64,000 nucleotides of DNA from Streptomyces sp. MMBL 11-1 (GTDB taxonomy: Bacteria; Actinomycetota; Actinomycetes; Streptomycetales; Streptomycetaceae). The stretch lies in contig NZ_CP117709.1 of NCBI RefSeq assembly GCF_028622875.1, positions 4,529,001 through 4,593,000 of the forward strand, written 5' to 3'. Positions 46,938 to 54,924 of this stretch are shown here, piece after piece (within the stretch, counting starts at the first letter, position 1; every line of letters begins with the position of its first letter). The notes beneath the pieces are model-generated. The model was not told the origin of the DNA. It did no database searches and saw nothing but the letters and a program-made list of their open reading frames with translations. Made by a program: the position numbers and the translations under genes.

Positions 46938-47194
46938 AACGCCCCCGCTGTGGCGGGCTTCGAAACCGCAAGCAGGCGCGCGATACGGTCGGCGCACGCC
47001 TTCTCGTGTCCCCGCTCGCCGATCTCGTGGAAGAAGCTGGTGACGTAGCGCCCTTCCTCGGCGACAATCTCCTCGGTGAGGAGGCTGTGCAGAGGATTCG
47101 TGGCGTGCAGTCGAAGTTCGGGTTCGAGGGCGACAACCCGCAATCCGTGATCGCGCAGGTGTCCAGCCAGTCTCTGCAGGTCGGTGGCTTTCAT
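46934..47194 (-). CDS. First gene of the six-gene operon, 86-aa hypothetical protein
   Basis: Soluble alpha/beta-looking protein (DLQRLAGHLRDHGLRVVALEP, then VAEEGRYVTSFFHEIGERGHE) without Cys clusters apart from one Cys in EKACADRIARLL. The last codons overlap the next gene by GTGA. The start is 63 bp from the likely start of the divergent SLOG-like gene, so a short divergent promoter region controls both. Confidence 0.65.
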   Translation of the reverse strand: MKATDLQRLAGHLRDHGLRVVALEPELRLHATNPLHSLLTEEIVAEEGRYVTSFFHEIGERGHEKACADRIARLLAVSKPATAGAL

Positions 47195-47257
47195 GCCTCG
47201 ACGGTCTCAACTCCGGCCGACTCTGGGGATATGACAAGCTATGACACGGAGTGGATC
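47195..47257. promoter_or_regulatory. Divergent promoter region of the six-gene operon
   Basis: A 63-bp gap between two divergent starts (47194 minus, 47258 plus). It contains ATATGACAAGCTATGACA, with the TATGACA/TATGAC direct repeat (10-bp spacing), a candidate recognition site. No other structure is seen. Confidence 0.3.
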
Positions 47258-47707
47258 ATGCGAACGGTGACGATCACGGGGACTCGCAAGACGGGCCACA
47301 AGTCCCTCGCCGAGTGCGCCGGCCTGTTCGAGCGGTACCTCGAACCCTTCGCTCCGGCCGCCCACTTCTACCTCGGCGGTGCCGTGGGCATCGACTCGCT
47401 CGCCCTTCTCTGGCTCGCTGACCGGACAACGGCGGCCATCACGGTCGTCACGCCGGGCACCCTGAGCCAGCAGCCGGCCGAGGCGCGTGAGGCCGTCGCT
47501 CGTGCGAGGGGCCGCATCACAGAGATCGTGGAGCTCGCAGCGGCCGAGCTCCGGTCCCCGGCCTACCACGCACGGAACCGGTGGATGGTCGACCGCACGT
47601 CGATGACCATCGGGTTCCCTCACGCCACGGGGCCGTCGACCGGCACGTGGCAGACGATCAACTACACAGCCGAGCAGGGAAAGCCACGACTGATCGTGCC
47701 GGTGTAG
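47258..47707 (+). CDS. DprA/SLOG-like Rossmann protein
   Basis: 149 aa from the ATG at 47258 (GGAG 7 nt upstream; a more distal ATG at 47231 is possible). It starts directly with a beta strand RTVTITGTRKTG. DprA-type nucleotide loop: YLGGAVGIDSLALLWLA; then TVVTPGTLSQQ and AYHARNRWMVDRTSMTIGFP, matching the 'RNR' of DprA/LOG families. SLOG-type proteins bind nucleotide-derived ligands; some act as defence-system sensors. Here it is divergent from the PIMT operon. Confidence 0.75.
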   Translation: MRTVTITGTRKTGHKSLAECAGLFERYLEPFAPAAHFYLGGAVGIDSLALLWLADRTTAAITVVTPGTLSQQPAEAREAVARARGRITEIVELAAAELRSPAYHARNRWMVDRTSMTIGFPHATGPSTGTWQTINYTAEQGKPRLIVPV

Positions 47708-47742
47708 CAACGCACGGTCGCGGGCTGAGTCACTATGGCCGT

Positions 47743-49074
47743 ATGGGCAACCGGGCCGCGGGGGCGGCAACTCTGAAACGCTTACGGCACGGCCGCGGTC
47801 TTTCCCTGGCCGGTACCGCACGTGCGCTCTCCCGGACCGCCATGGCCCTGCATCACCCGCGGCTACCTGCCGTGGCGAGTGTCCAGCGATCCGTTGCCCG
47901 CTGGGAGTCGGCCGCGCCGACACTGCCCGACGAGCGGTATCAGCTTCTCCTCGCCCACCTCTACGCCCGGACCCCGGCCGGACAGTTGTCTGTAGGTCCC
48001 GGGTCCGACCTGGCTGAGCTGCTCGGGGCGCTGCTCGATCTCGGCGAGAGCGAGTCCCGAGTCGCCGTACTGCGCACCGCGCTCGTCCGTACGGCGACGG
48101 ACACCGGCGGCGTGCTGGCCTTGCTCTCCACACCCCTGCGGGCCGGTCTTTCCGCTGCCCTGACCGACCCCGGCAAGGTGACCGAGGAGACCGTGGCCGG
48201 GCTGGATGCGGTGGTGGCCGACATCAACGCGCAAGTGGGCGCGGTGCCGATGGTCCGTCTGCAACTGCTGCTCACGCCCGTGATCGACGCGTGCCGCACT
48301 CTGCAGGCAGGGGCACTCCCCGGCCCGCTGGTTGGTCACGTCCGCGCGGTTACCGTCGCCGCCTGTTCCCTGGCCGGCCGCCTGGCATTCGAGAACAGGG
48401 ACGATCAGGCTTCACGCGCTCTGTACGCCACAGCAGCCGCGCAGGCCGAGCAACTCGGAGACTCGTGGCGACAGGCATCGGTGCACATGAGTCATGCGCT
48501 CGTGACCCTCTACTCGTCATCCGACCTCTCTGACGCCCAGCGGCTCGTCGACCGAGCGGTGCGTGCGACGCGCACGGGGGACAGCGTCCGGGTACGGGCA
48601 CGCGCGCACGCGCTCCAGGCCGAGATCGCCGCGCGGGCGGGGCTGAAGCGGCAGGCACAGTCGGCGCTCGGGTTGGCTTGGTACGACATCGAGGGCCGGA
48701 CCGACGGCGATCCATCGGGCAGCAGCTTCTCGGCGGGCCACCTGCGGGGGTTCGAGGGGGTGTGCGAGCTGTACGTCGGTGATCCTTCGGTCGCACATGA
48801 CCGGTTCGCTGTTTCGGCAGCCGCGTTGGTCGCGCCTCGCGAGCAGGTGCAGCGCGCGATCGTCAGGACCGATCAGGCTCTTGCCCGCATTCGGATGGGT
48901 GATCCCCGGTCGGCTGCTGAGCTGCTGCACGAGTGCGTGCTCTCGGCTACGGTGACCGGCGGCCGTGTGCCGGTGATTCGACTGCGGAGGGCCAGGTCGG
49001 AGTTGCGGCCATGGCGACGTGAGGACTTCGTCACCGACCTGGACGATCACTTGATGGACGTGCTGGGGACATAA
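47743..49074 (+). CDS. XRE-type regulator with TPR-like repeats
   Basis: 443 aa from the ATG at 47743. The N-terminal HTH is unusual (LKRLRHGRGLSLAGTARALS with an insert, then SVQRSVARWESAAPTLPDERY). The remainder is a run of helical pairs typical of TPR regulators (ASRALYATAAAQAEQLGDSW, RLVDRAVRATRTGDSVRVR, AQSALGLAWYDIEGR). In Streptomyces such proteins sense small ligands. It starts 35 bp after the SLOG-like gene on the same strand, so they are probably co-transcribed. Confidence 0.85.
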   Translation: MGNRAAGAATLKRLRHGRGLSLAGTARALSRTAMALHHPRLPAVASVQRSVARWESAAPTLPDERYQLLLAHLYARTPAGQLSVGPGSDLAELLGALLDLGESESRVAVLRTALVRTATDTGGVLALLSTPLRAGLSAALTDPGKVTEETVAGLDAVVADINAQVGAVPMVRLQLLLTPVIDACRTLQAGALPGPLVGHVRAVTVAACSLAGRLAFENRDDQASRALYATAAAQAEQLGDSWRQASVHMSHALVTLYSSSDLSDAQRLVDRAVRATRTGDSVRVRARAHALQAEIAARAGLKRQAQSALGLAWYDIEGRTDGDPSGSSFSAGHLRGFEGVCELYVGDPSVAHDRFAVSAAALVAPREQVQRAIVRTDQALARIRMGDPRSAAELLHECVLSATVTGGRVPVIRLRRARSELRPWRREDFVTDLDDHLMDVLGT

Positions 49075-49182
49075 CGTGTGGCGGCACCGCCCGAACGTAC
49101 TGGCCCAGCAGTGATACGAAGGCCGCTTCCCCCATCATCTTGCGGTCACGATCCCAACCAGGTCCGTGAGAGAGCCGACCAC

Positions 49183-49714
49183 TCAGTCGGCAGCCGCGTG
49201 CACGTGGTCGTCAGCACCCCATAGGTGTCCCCAGGGGCCGCGGCGGATGTGCGCGGTGCGGAGCCCTGCCCTGGCGGCGGGGAACGTGTCGTTCGCGGGG
49301 TGGTCTCCGACGCACACGGTGTCTGTGGCGGTGGCACCGGACGCCTCCGGACCTGTGCGAAGAATGCCGCCGAAGGCTTGGCGCAGCCCCACTCCTCAGA
49401 GGTTGCGACCGTGGCTCCGCAAGCGCTGGGCGGACGTCTTCGTACAGGTCGGACTCATCGAGGTGCTCACCCCGTCCGGCTGCCTCGCGGGCGGCGTACT
49501 CGGCCGGAATGTCGATACCCGGCTTCACCAGCTTCAGCGCTTCGGAGTTGTCGCGCCCTGGGCGGTCACGGCGCCGACCCGGGGCGGACAGCGTGTGTCT
49601 GGGCATGCCGAGCCAGGAACCCCAGGAGCCCCAGGAGCCCCGGGAACCCCGGGAACCCCGGGAACGGTCGTCGCGGACGACAGCCTCGCCTATGTCGAAC
49701 ACGAACGTCTTCAC
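49183..49714 (-). pseudogene. Broken HAD-family hydrolase gene
   Basis: From a GTG at 49714 a HAD N-terminus is read (KTFVFDIGEAVVRDDR; nucleophile Asp in FDIGE), then EALKLVKPGIDIPAEYAARE. The C-terminal part (VCVGDHPANDTFPAARAGLR, then TAHIRRGPWGHLWG) lies in another frame ending at 49183. The middle including the Lys-bearing motif III is mostly lost. A 9-bp repeat expansion sits after the nucleophile motif. Non-functional. Confidence 0.8.
49613..49666. repeat. Six 9-bp tandem units inside the HAD pseudogene
   Basis: Units alternate CCAGGAACC, CCAGGAGCC (x2) and CCGGGAACC (x3). On the minus strand this encodes Ser-Arg-Gly and Ser-Trp-Gly triplets that interrupt the normal HAD cap. Confidence 0.85.
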
Positions 49715-49816
49715 ACGTCGAGCCCAGGCCGTTTCCTCCGGGCCACCTCGCCGACCGGATGAAGACGATGCGGGACCGCGAGGTCCGGACGGGCGGGCTT
49801 GTGCCAAGATCGCGGG

Positions 49817-50227
49817 ATGTTGCGACTCACCGACTTCATTATCGACTGTCCGGACACAATGGAGCTGGCGGCCTTTTACTCCGAAGTGACGGGCCGTCCG
49901 ATCAAGGAGGACAGCTCGGCGGACTGGGCGGGCATCCGGTTCGGCGAGATCGAGCTGGCATTCATCCGGGTGGATGACTACCGCGCCCCGCAGTGGCCCG
50001 ACACCGAGCACCCCAAGCAATTTCACCTCGACTTCGAAGTGGACGACATCGAGTCGGAGCAGAGCCGCGTCGTCGCCCTCGGCTCGACGCTGAAGCAGGA
50101 CTTCATCGGTCCCAACGGCTTCGGCTGGCGGGTCTTCACCGACCCGGTCGGGCACCCCTTCTGTCTGTGCCGCAACAAGGGTGTCGTCTGGGGCGAGCAG
50201 GGGCCGGTCTGGCCCGATCGCGGCTAG
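49817..50227 (+). CDS. VOC-family (glyoxalase-like) protein
   Basis: 136 aa from the ATG at 49817. Two beta-alpha-beta-beta-beta modules are read: MLRLTDFIIDCPDTMELAAFY...VTGRP and FHLDFEVDDIESEQSRVVALG. FTDPVGHPFCLC is the usual C-terminal hallmark. Family members bind metal and act as resistance proteins, dioxygenases or isomerases. Function unassigned. Confidence 0.85.
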   Translation: MLRLTDFIIDCPDTMELAAFYSEVTGRPIKEDSSADWAGIRFGEIELAFIRVDDYRAPQWPDTEHPKQFHLDFEVDDIESEQSRVVALGSTLKQDFIGPNGFGWRVFTDPVGHPFCLCRNKGVVWGEQGPVWPDRG

Positions 50228-50590
50228 GGCGTTGCCTTGAGGGCTGGGGTGCCTCGACTGACCGCGAGCAGCCCTGGGTGAGGGCAAGAAGCAACCTTCT
50301 TGAAGCCCGGGGCCCGAAGCCCGGGGCTCGGGCTTCGGGACGGTCGGTTCACTCTTCCGGGGGACGTGAGTGGGCCCCCGGCCCGAAGCTCGGGTGTCGG
50401 GGCCCGGGCGTCGGGACTCGGGCGTCGGGATGCGGGACCCGGGATTCGAGCGCCTTCTTTAACCGGTAGGCAGAAGAAGGGGTTTGGGAAAACCTCCCTC
50501 CCTCCCCACCTCCGGAACGGTCAGCAAGTATGACTAATCGTGACAGCTTGCGGCGCAGCGTCACGACTGCTTACGGTGCGAGAACCAAGC
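50228..50590. other. Gene-free interval with C/G-rich direct repeats
   Basis: Low-complexity stretch in which CCCGGGGCTCGG and GGGACTCGGGCGTCGGGA-like units recur (50300-50460), followed by a purine-rich run and a stretch with AT-richer bases (CAAGTATGACTAATCGTGACA at about 50524-50544) that could hold a promoter for the following gene. No coding signal. Confidence 0.4.
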
Positions 50591-50625
50591 GACCCCGACG
50601 CGGTGTAAGCGCACCGGCCGGGGTC
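50591..50625 (+). promoter_or_regulatory. Hairpin in the leader of the MarR-like gene
   Basis: GACCCCG (50591-50597) pairs with CGGGGTC (50619-50625) around an inner GGTG-TAAGCG-CACC hairpin. It is 35 nt long and lies 35 bp before the start codon at 50661. It could be a 5' UTR structure or an attenuator. Confidence 0.35.
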
Positions 50626-50660
50626 TCACCACAAGATCGATAACCCAGAAAGCCGATCCC

Positions 50661-51761
50661 ATGGCTACCCAGCACCTTAGCCCTGCCCTGCGCGCCCCAG
50701 CAGCCTCACCCACGTACCCGATGGCCAAGCCCGGCTACGGCAAACGCTCCGCACCCGACCAACGCCCGCGTACGCGCGACGACTTCGCGCTCCTGCCGAC
50801 ACGGGAGCGGTATGTCGCCGGGTTCGTCGACCACCTCCCCGAGGGCGCGGCGATGAGCGTCAAGACCCTGGCGAAACAGCTTCCGCTCTACGGCCAGCAG
50901 GCCATCTCCACCTCCCTGAACTCCCTGTCCGTCGCCGGACACCTACGCCGCGTCCGGTGCCCGGTCGTCGGAGCGGGAGACGACACGCGCTGGGTCTTCC
51001 GCACGTTCTGGTCCCGCACGGCCCGGGACAACGAGTGGTGGAACGCCTACCTCGCCACCGAGAAGGCCGCGCTGGACACAGCCCCCGTGCCCTCGCCGCC
51101 CGCCCCCGACACAGCTCCGCCGCCACCGTGGGCCCCGGCCGAGGAACCGCCACCACTGCCCGCCCCGGAACGCACCGGTACGGAACAGACCCCCGAGCCC
51201 ACCGCCGTACCGCACCAGCGCACCCCGGCCCCGGGCCGGGCGCCCGAGCCAACTCCACCTGCCCCGGGCGGGGTTCCCGCAACGCCCCATGCCTCCTCCG
51301 GGGCCAGCCCTTCCCCCGCCTACCTCGCGCTGGCCCGCCTTGGCCGCGAGGACCACCGTCTGGCTCTGTCCGCCGACGACTGCACCGCCTTGGAACCGCA
51401 GGCAACGGAATGGCTGGCCCGGGGCGTGAGCGTCGACTACCTGACCCACGCCCTCACCGCAGGACTCCCCGCCAAGGTGGACAGCCCTCTCGGCTTCCTC
51501 CGCCGCCGCCTCACCGACAAGATCCCACCCCAACTCCCCACCGAGAACGGCTCACCCGGCACTCCCACCCCTGCCCACCATGTCCTCGTGGAATGCACAG
51601 CCTGCGGCCGCCCAGGCCCCCCGGAAGCCCTCCCCGACGGACTCTGCCGCCCCTGCCGCCAGGCCCACTCCGTGGACGGCGAGAACCCTCCCAACCCTGC
51701 CGAGATCGCCGACGTCAAGGCCCACATGAGAAACCTCCGCGACCTGCTCAAGCCCGTTTGA
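50661..51761 (+). CDS. Winged-helix (MarR-like) protein with C-terminal zinc ribbon
   Basis: 366 aa. N-terminal part: RERYVAGFVDHLPEGAAMSVKTL, then LPLYGQQAISTSLNSLSVAGHLRR, a winged-helix pattern. The middle is Pro/Ala-rich (about 140-210), and a helical unit (SADDCTALEPQATEWLARGV, TAGLPAKVDSPLGFLRRRL) precedes a CTAC...CRPC zinc-binding tail. Similar proteins occur repeatedly in Streptomyces integrative elements and accessory regions. Target unknown. Confidence 0.75.
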   Translation: MATQHLSPALRAPAASPTYPMAKPGYGKRSAPDQRPRTRDDFALLPTRERYVAGFVDHLPEGAAMSVKTLAKQLPLYGQQAISTSLNSLSVAGHLRRVRCPVVGAGDDTRWVFRTFWSRTARDNEWWNAYLATEKAALDTAPVPSPPAPDTAPPPPWAPAEEPPPLPAPERTGTEQTPEPTAVPHQRTPAPGRAPEPTPPAPGGVPATPHASSGASPSPAYLALARLGREDHRLALSADDCTALEPQATEWLARGVSVDYLTHALTAGLPAKVDSPLGFLRRRLTDKIPPQLPTENGSPGTPTPAHHVLVECTACGRPGPPEALPDGLCRPCRQAHSVDGENPPNPAEIADVKAHMRNLRDLLKPV

Positions 51762-51924
51762 GCCCGAGCGTCACGATCAACTCGCCCCCTGGCCGACAGA
51801 AGCCACGGGCCAAGCGCACGACGGGCCACCGAACCTCCCGCAGGGCAGCCATGCGCCACCACGAGATCCCGAACACGACGACGAACGCCCTTCCTCGTGC
51901 CGAGAACGAGATACCGCACACGCC

Positions 51925-52059
51925 CGGCGACGGGCAGAATCACCCCTGTACATGCCCAGCTCCGGGCCAGGACGGTTTGCCACATCGAGGAGATATGTCC
52001 GTTTCTCAAGAAGTGGATAAAAACAGCCCCTCGGGTCCATAAACCCGCAGGTCACGAAC
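51925..52059 (+). promoter_or_regulatory. CRISPR leader of array 1
   Basis: About 135 bp directly before the first repeat. It is nearly the same as the leader of array 2 (7 substitutions and an indel near the repeat). It holds AT-richer segments (AGATATGTCCGTTTCTCAAG and GTGGATAAAAACAGCC) suited to a promoter, and the conserved block TACATGCCCAGCTCCGGGCC. Confidence 0.85.
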
Positions 52060-52210
52060 ACGGTCCCCGCGCACGCGGGGATGGCCCCTGGCCGGTGTTC
52101 GACCGGCTGACGGCCGCGCTACGGTCCCCGCGCACGCGGGGGTGGCCCCGACGCGATGGTCTTGCCGGACCGGACCGAGTCATGGTCCCCGCGCGCGCGG
52201 GGGCGGCCCC
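52060..52210 (+). CRISPR. Type I-E CRISPR array 1: 3 repeats, 2 spacers
   Basis: 29-nt repeats at 52060, 52121 and 52182; 32-nt spacers at 52089-52120 and 52150-52181. The repeat core GTCCCCGCGCACGCGGGG forms the I-E hairpin (CCCCGCG-CA-CGCGGGG). Repeats 1 and 2 begin ACGG in place of ATGG, and repeat 3 is degenerate (GCGCGCGCG, GGGCGG), consistent with a leader on the left and an old terminal repeat on the right. No cas gene is adjacent. Confidence 0.95.
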
Positions 52211-52346
52211 CGGGCCCCATAGGTGACAGCGGCCAACGACAGAGACGTGCCTGTCAGGACTCGGAAGGGAACTTCAGCAGGTCCCTCTCCTTGTCCGGCC
52301 GGGATATCGCCAGCGGCGTACGTACCCGCGGATGCCCGGCGCGGGG

Positions 52347-52637
52347 TCAGGCCCAGCCGTGCTCGGTCAGCGTGCTGTTGTCGGCGGCCAGGTACCCGAG
52401 GAGCCCCTCCTTGGGGTACTCGATGAGGTCAGGCAGGTCGTGGGCGCTTAACCACTCCAGGGCGAGGCATTTGGACGGTTCCTTGTAGACGGGGTCGCCG
52501 AACCACCGGGTCGCCTCGAAGAAGAAGCCGATGCGTTCCACCTCGCTGTCCTGCCGGTGGTGGACGACCTGCACCAGCGAACAGAGCGTCGAGTTCCCGG
52601 GCCGGTCGGCACGCGATATGAGCGGTAACTCCTGCAT
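52347..52637 (-). pseudogene. NUDIX hydrolase fragment lacking the Nudix box
   Basis: A 96-aa frame with GGAGGA upstream of an ATG. The C-terminal 70 residues match the second half of NUDIX enzymes: VERIGFFFEATRWFGDPVYKE, then CLALEWLSAHDLPDL and LLGYLA. The GX5EX7REUXEEXGU catalytic box and the first strands are missing, so it cannot hydrolyse nucleotides. Probably a 5'-truncated remnant fused to new upstream sequence. Confidence 0.75.
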
Positions 52638-52649
52638 CGATCCTCCAGT

Positions 52650-53453
52650 TCAGCGGGCATGGGAGCCCCAGGTGAGCGTGGAAAGGGTCAAGGCGTGCAG
52701 AGCTGTACGGTCGGGACCGGCGAACGCGGTCCACATCGGACCGAACGACTTGTCCTTCTTGTCCGGCCAGGGGTGGGCAGGGGCGATCTGTGCGGCCCAG
52801 GTGCGGACCGCGAGGTCGTCGTGCGGGTAGGCGCTGAAATCACCGGTGAAGTCGCAGGCGGCAGCCGCAGCGGTCCAGGGGCCGATCCGGGGAACACTCA
52901 CCAGTGCGGCGATCAGGTCGTCGGCGTTGAGCTGCTCCCAGGCCACGCCGTCCCGCACGTAGTGCTCCGCCGCGGCCTTGAGGACGCTGCGGTGGAACTT
53001 CGCCCCGATGCCGGCGAACTGTTCGTCCGCCAGCTCCAGGACCCGCTCCGCCGACGGAGCGATGGCGAGTTCGCCGTACGGGCCGTCCACAGTGGTTCCG
53101 TATGCCGAGCACCAGGCCCGGTAGAGCTTGCGGGCCTGCCCGGCTCGTACGACCTGGCGCAGAATCGCCGTGGTGATCGCGTCCCACAGCCACGGATTGG
53201 CCAGGCGCTGCGTCGGGCCGAGACCGCACAGGCCGGCTTTCAGCTTGGCAGGCACGGTCTCGGGCAGGCATCCGGGGTCAGTCGGGACGCTCCGGGGCTT
53301 CACGTCCTCCGTACCCGACACGCACTGCATGTGCAGGCCCGCGGAGTCCCACGACAGGGCCCAGACGCCGGTGTCCGTCCGCACGGCTCGCGTACGACCG
53401 TCTTCCCCGGCTTCGCTCCAGGCCGGGTGGTCGGTGGTCAGGACGGCGGACAT
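52650..53453 (-). CDS. HhH-GPD-type DNA glycosylase (AlkA-like)
   Basis: 267 aa from the ATG at 53453 with GAGGAGAA upstream. A C-terminal glycosylase domain: ANPWLWDAITTAILRQVVRA, helix-hairpin-helix LVSVPRIGPWTAAAAAC, and catalytic-Asp region SAYPHDDLAVRTW. The N-terminal 90 residues form the strand-rich half. Such enzymes remove alkylated bases. Position between two CRISPR arrays is unusual but may be chance. Confidence 0.85.
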   Translation of the reverse strand: MSAVLTTDHPAWSEAGEDGRTRAVRTDTGVWALSWDSAGLHMQCVSGTEDVKPRSVPTDPGCLPETVPAKLKAGLCGLGPTQRLANPWLWDAITTAILRQVVRAGQARKLYRAWCSAYGTTVDGPYGELAIAPSAERVLELADEQFAGIGAKFHRSVLKAAAEHYVRDGVAWEQLNADDLIAALVSVPRIGPWTAAAAACDFTGDFSAYPHDDLAVRTWAAQIAPAHPWPDKKDKSFGPMWTAFAGPDRTALHALTLSTLTWGSHAR

Positions 53454-53513
53454 AGGGGTTCTCCTCGGTGCGGGGGGCGTGCAGCAGGGCTCGTCCAGGG
53501 TGCTGCAGGGGTG

Positions 53514-53720
53514 TTACGGAACGTACCGAGGTTTCGTGAACGCCGTGCCCAGAACCGTGGAGACGAGTTCGGCGTGGGGCATGCTCGTGGCGGCGGCCGT
53601 CGTTGCCACGTTGCCGTGCCCGGACATGCCGGGAACCGTGTTGATCTCCAGCACCGGGCGTCGTCCGCTGAGGTCCAGCAGGAAGCCGACCCGGCTGGCC
53701 CGATGCGCCTCGACCGCTGG
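53514..53720 (-). pseudogene. ATP-grasp (D-Ala-D-Ala ligase-like) C-terminal remnant
   Basis: In a minus-strand frame ending at 53514: AVEAHRASRVGFLLDLSGRR, then VLEINTVPGMSGHGN and ATSMPHAELVSTVLGTAF. The EINTVPG motif is the Mg-binding/phosphate-contact end of ATP-grasp ligases. All N-terminal domains are absent, and the truncated end lies about 65 bp from the leader of CRISPR array 2. Confidence 0.7.
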
Positions 53721-53785
53721 TGCATCCGGCGTGCAAGCTGCTGGAGACACGAGGACGCCCGGCTGGACACTTCTTCCCTTGCCCG

Positions 53786-53922
53786 CCGGCGAGGGGCAGA
53801 ATCACCCCTGTACATGCCCAGCTCCGGGCCAGAACGGTTTGCCACATCGGGGAGATATGTCCGTTTCTCAAGAAGTGGGTAAAAACAGCCCCTCGGGCGC
53901 ATAGACCCGCAGGTCACGAACT
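53786..53922 (+). promoter_or_regulatory. CRISPR leader of array 2
   Basis: 137 bp before the first repeat, with the same blocks as the array 1 leader: CAGAATCACCCCTGTACATG, GAGATATGTCCGTTTCTCAA, and GGTAAAAACAGCCCCTCGGG. The near identity suggests a duplication of leader plus repeats and continued acquisition at array 2. Confidence 0.9.
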
Positions 53923-54744
53923 ATGGTCCCCGCGCACGCGGGGGTGGCCCCTATGGAATGGATTCCAATGGATCGCAGCCGGTATGGTCCCCGCGCACGC
54001 GGGGGTGGCCCCCGGGCGACGCGCTTCTGGTCGCCGACGTCCTTATGGTCCCCGCGCACGCGGGGGTGGCCCCCACTTGTTGTCCAGGTACATGTCGTAC
54101 CCGTTATGGTCCCCGCGCACGCGGGGGTGGCCCCAGGTCCTGCGTGGAGCGGGAGCCGGTGCCCCAATGGTCCCCGCGCACGCGGGGGTGGCCCCGCCTG
54201 GCGGCGGTCGGCGAGCCAACCGGTCATATGGTCCCCGCGCACGCGGGGGTGGCCCCGTCCCCCGCCAGAACGGGAAGGGCGGGATCATATGGTCCCCGCG
54301 CACGCGGGGGTGGCCCCTGGCCTGGCACTCCTCAGTCCAGCCACCCCCAATGGTCCCCGCGCACGCGGGGGTGGCCCCGCGCCGCCGGCGAACTGGGACA
54401 TGTTCAACCGATGGTCCCCGCGCACGCGGGGGTGGCCCCCCGATCTCCGGCGGGATCGGCGCGCACGGCTCATGGTCCCCGCGCACGCGGGGGTGGCCCC
54501 TGGTCCACCGAACCGGCGCAGATCTGCTCTGCATGGTCCCCGCGCACGCGGGGGTGGCCCCTTCGCCCGCATCCGCCCCATCGGTCGCCGCCGATGGTCC
54601 CCGCGCACGCGGGGGTGGCCCTTACAAGAAGCACAACGACGCCGAGGGCACTCGATGGTCCCCGCGCACGCGGGGGTGGCCCCGTGGTCGAGACCACCGC
54701 GATGCCGGACAACAAATGGTCCCCGCGCGCAAGGGCGGCACCCC
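53923..54744 (+). CRISPR. Type I-E CRISPR array 2: 14 repeats, 13 spacers
   Basis: Repeats of 29 nt begin at 53923 and every 61 bp after that to 54716; all 13 spacers are 32 nt. Repeat starts ATGGTCCCC, ends GGTGGCCCC, with the hairpin CCCCGCG-CA-CGCGGGG. Repeats 1-11 and 13 are identical, repeat 12 ends in T, and repeat 14 is degenerate (GCGCGCAAGGGCGGCA). Polarity is therefore leader left to right. The long open frames that translate the array (AGVAP-type repeats) are not proteins. No cas gene lies in the window. Confidence 0.98.
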
Positions 54745-54924
54745 TTCTCCTGCGGGTCCCTCCATCTTGTAGCGCGGGCGCCTGCGGTCGGCGGGTCGGG
54801 AACTGGCAGGTCAACCGACCCGCTGATGGCTCATCAGTGGTCGGTGCCCGGCACACCGCACCGGCCTGCGGCGGTGCCGCGCATGCGGTTGCGGTGTCTC
54901 AGGCCTGTCGTAGGGTTCCGGGCC

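Noticed and set aside
49817..54924. Search for cas genes near the CRISPR arrays
   Set aside because: No Cas1, Cas2, Cas3 or Cascade motif was found in any frame of the window.
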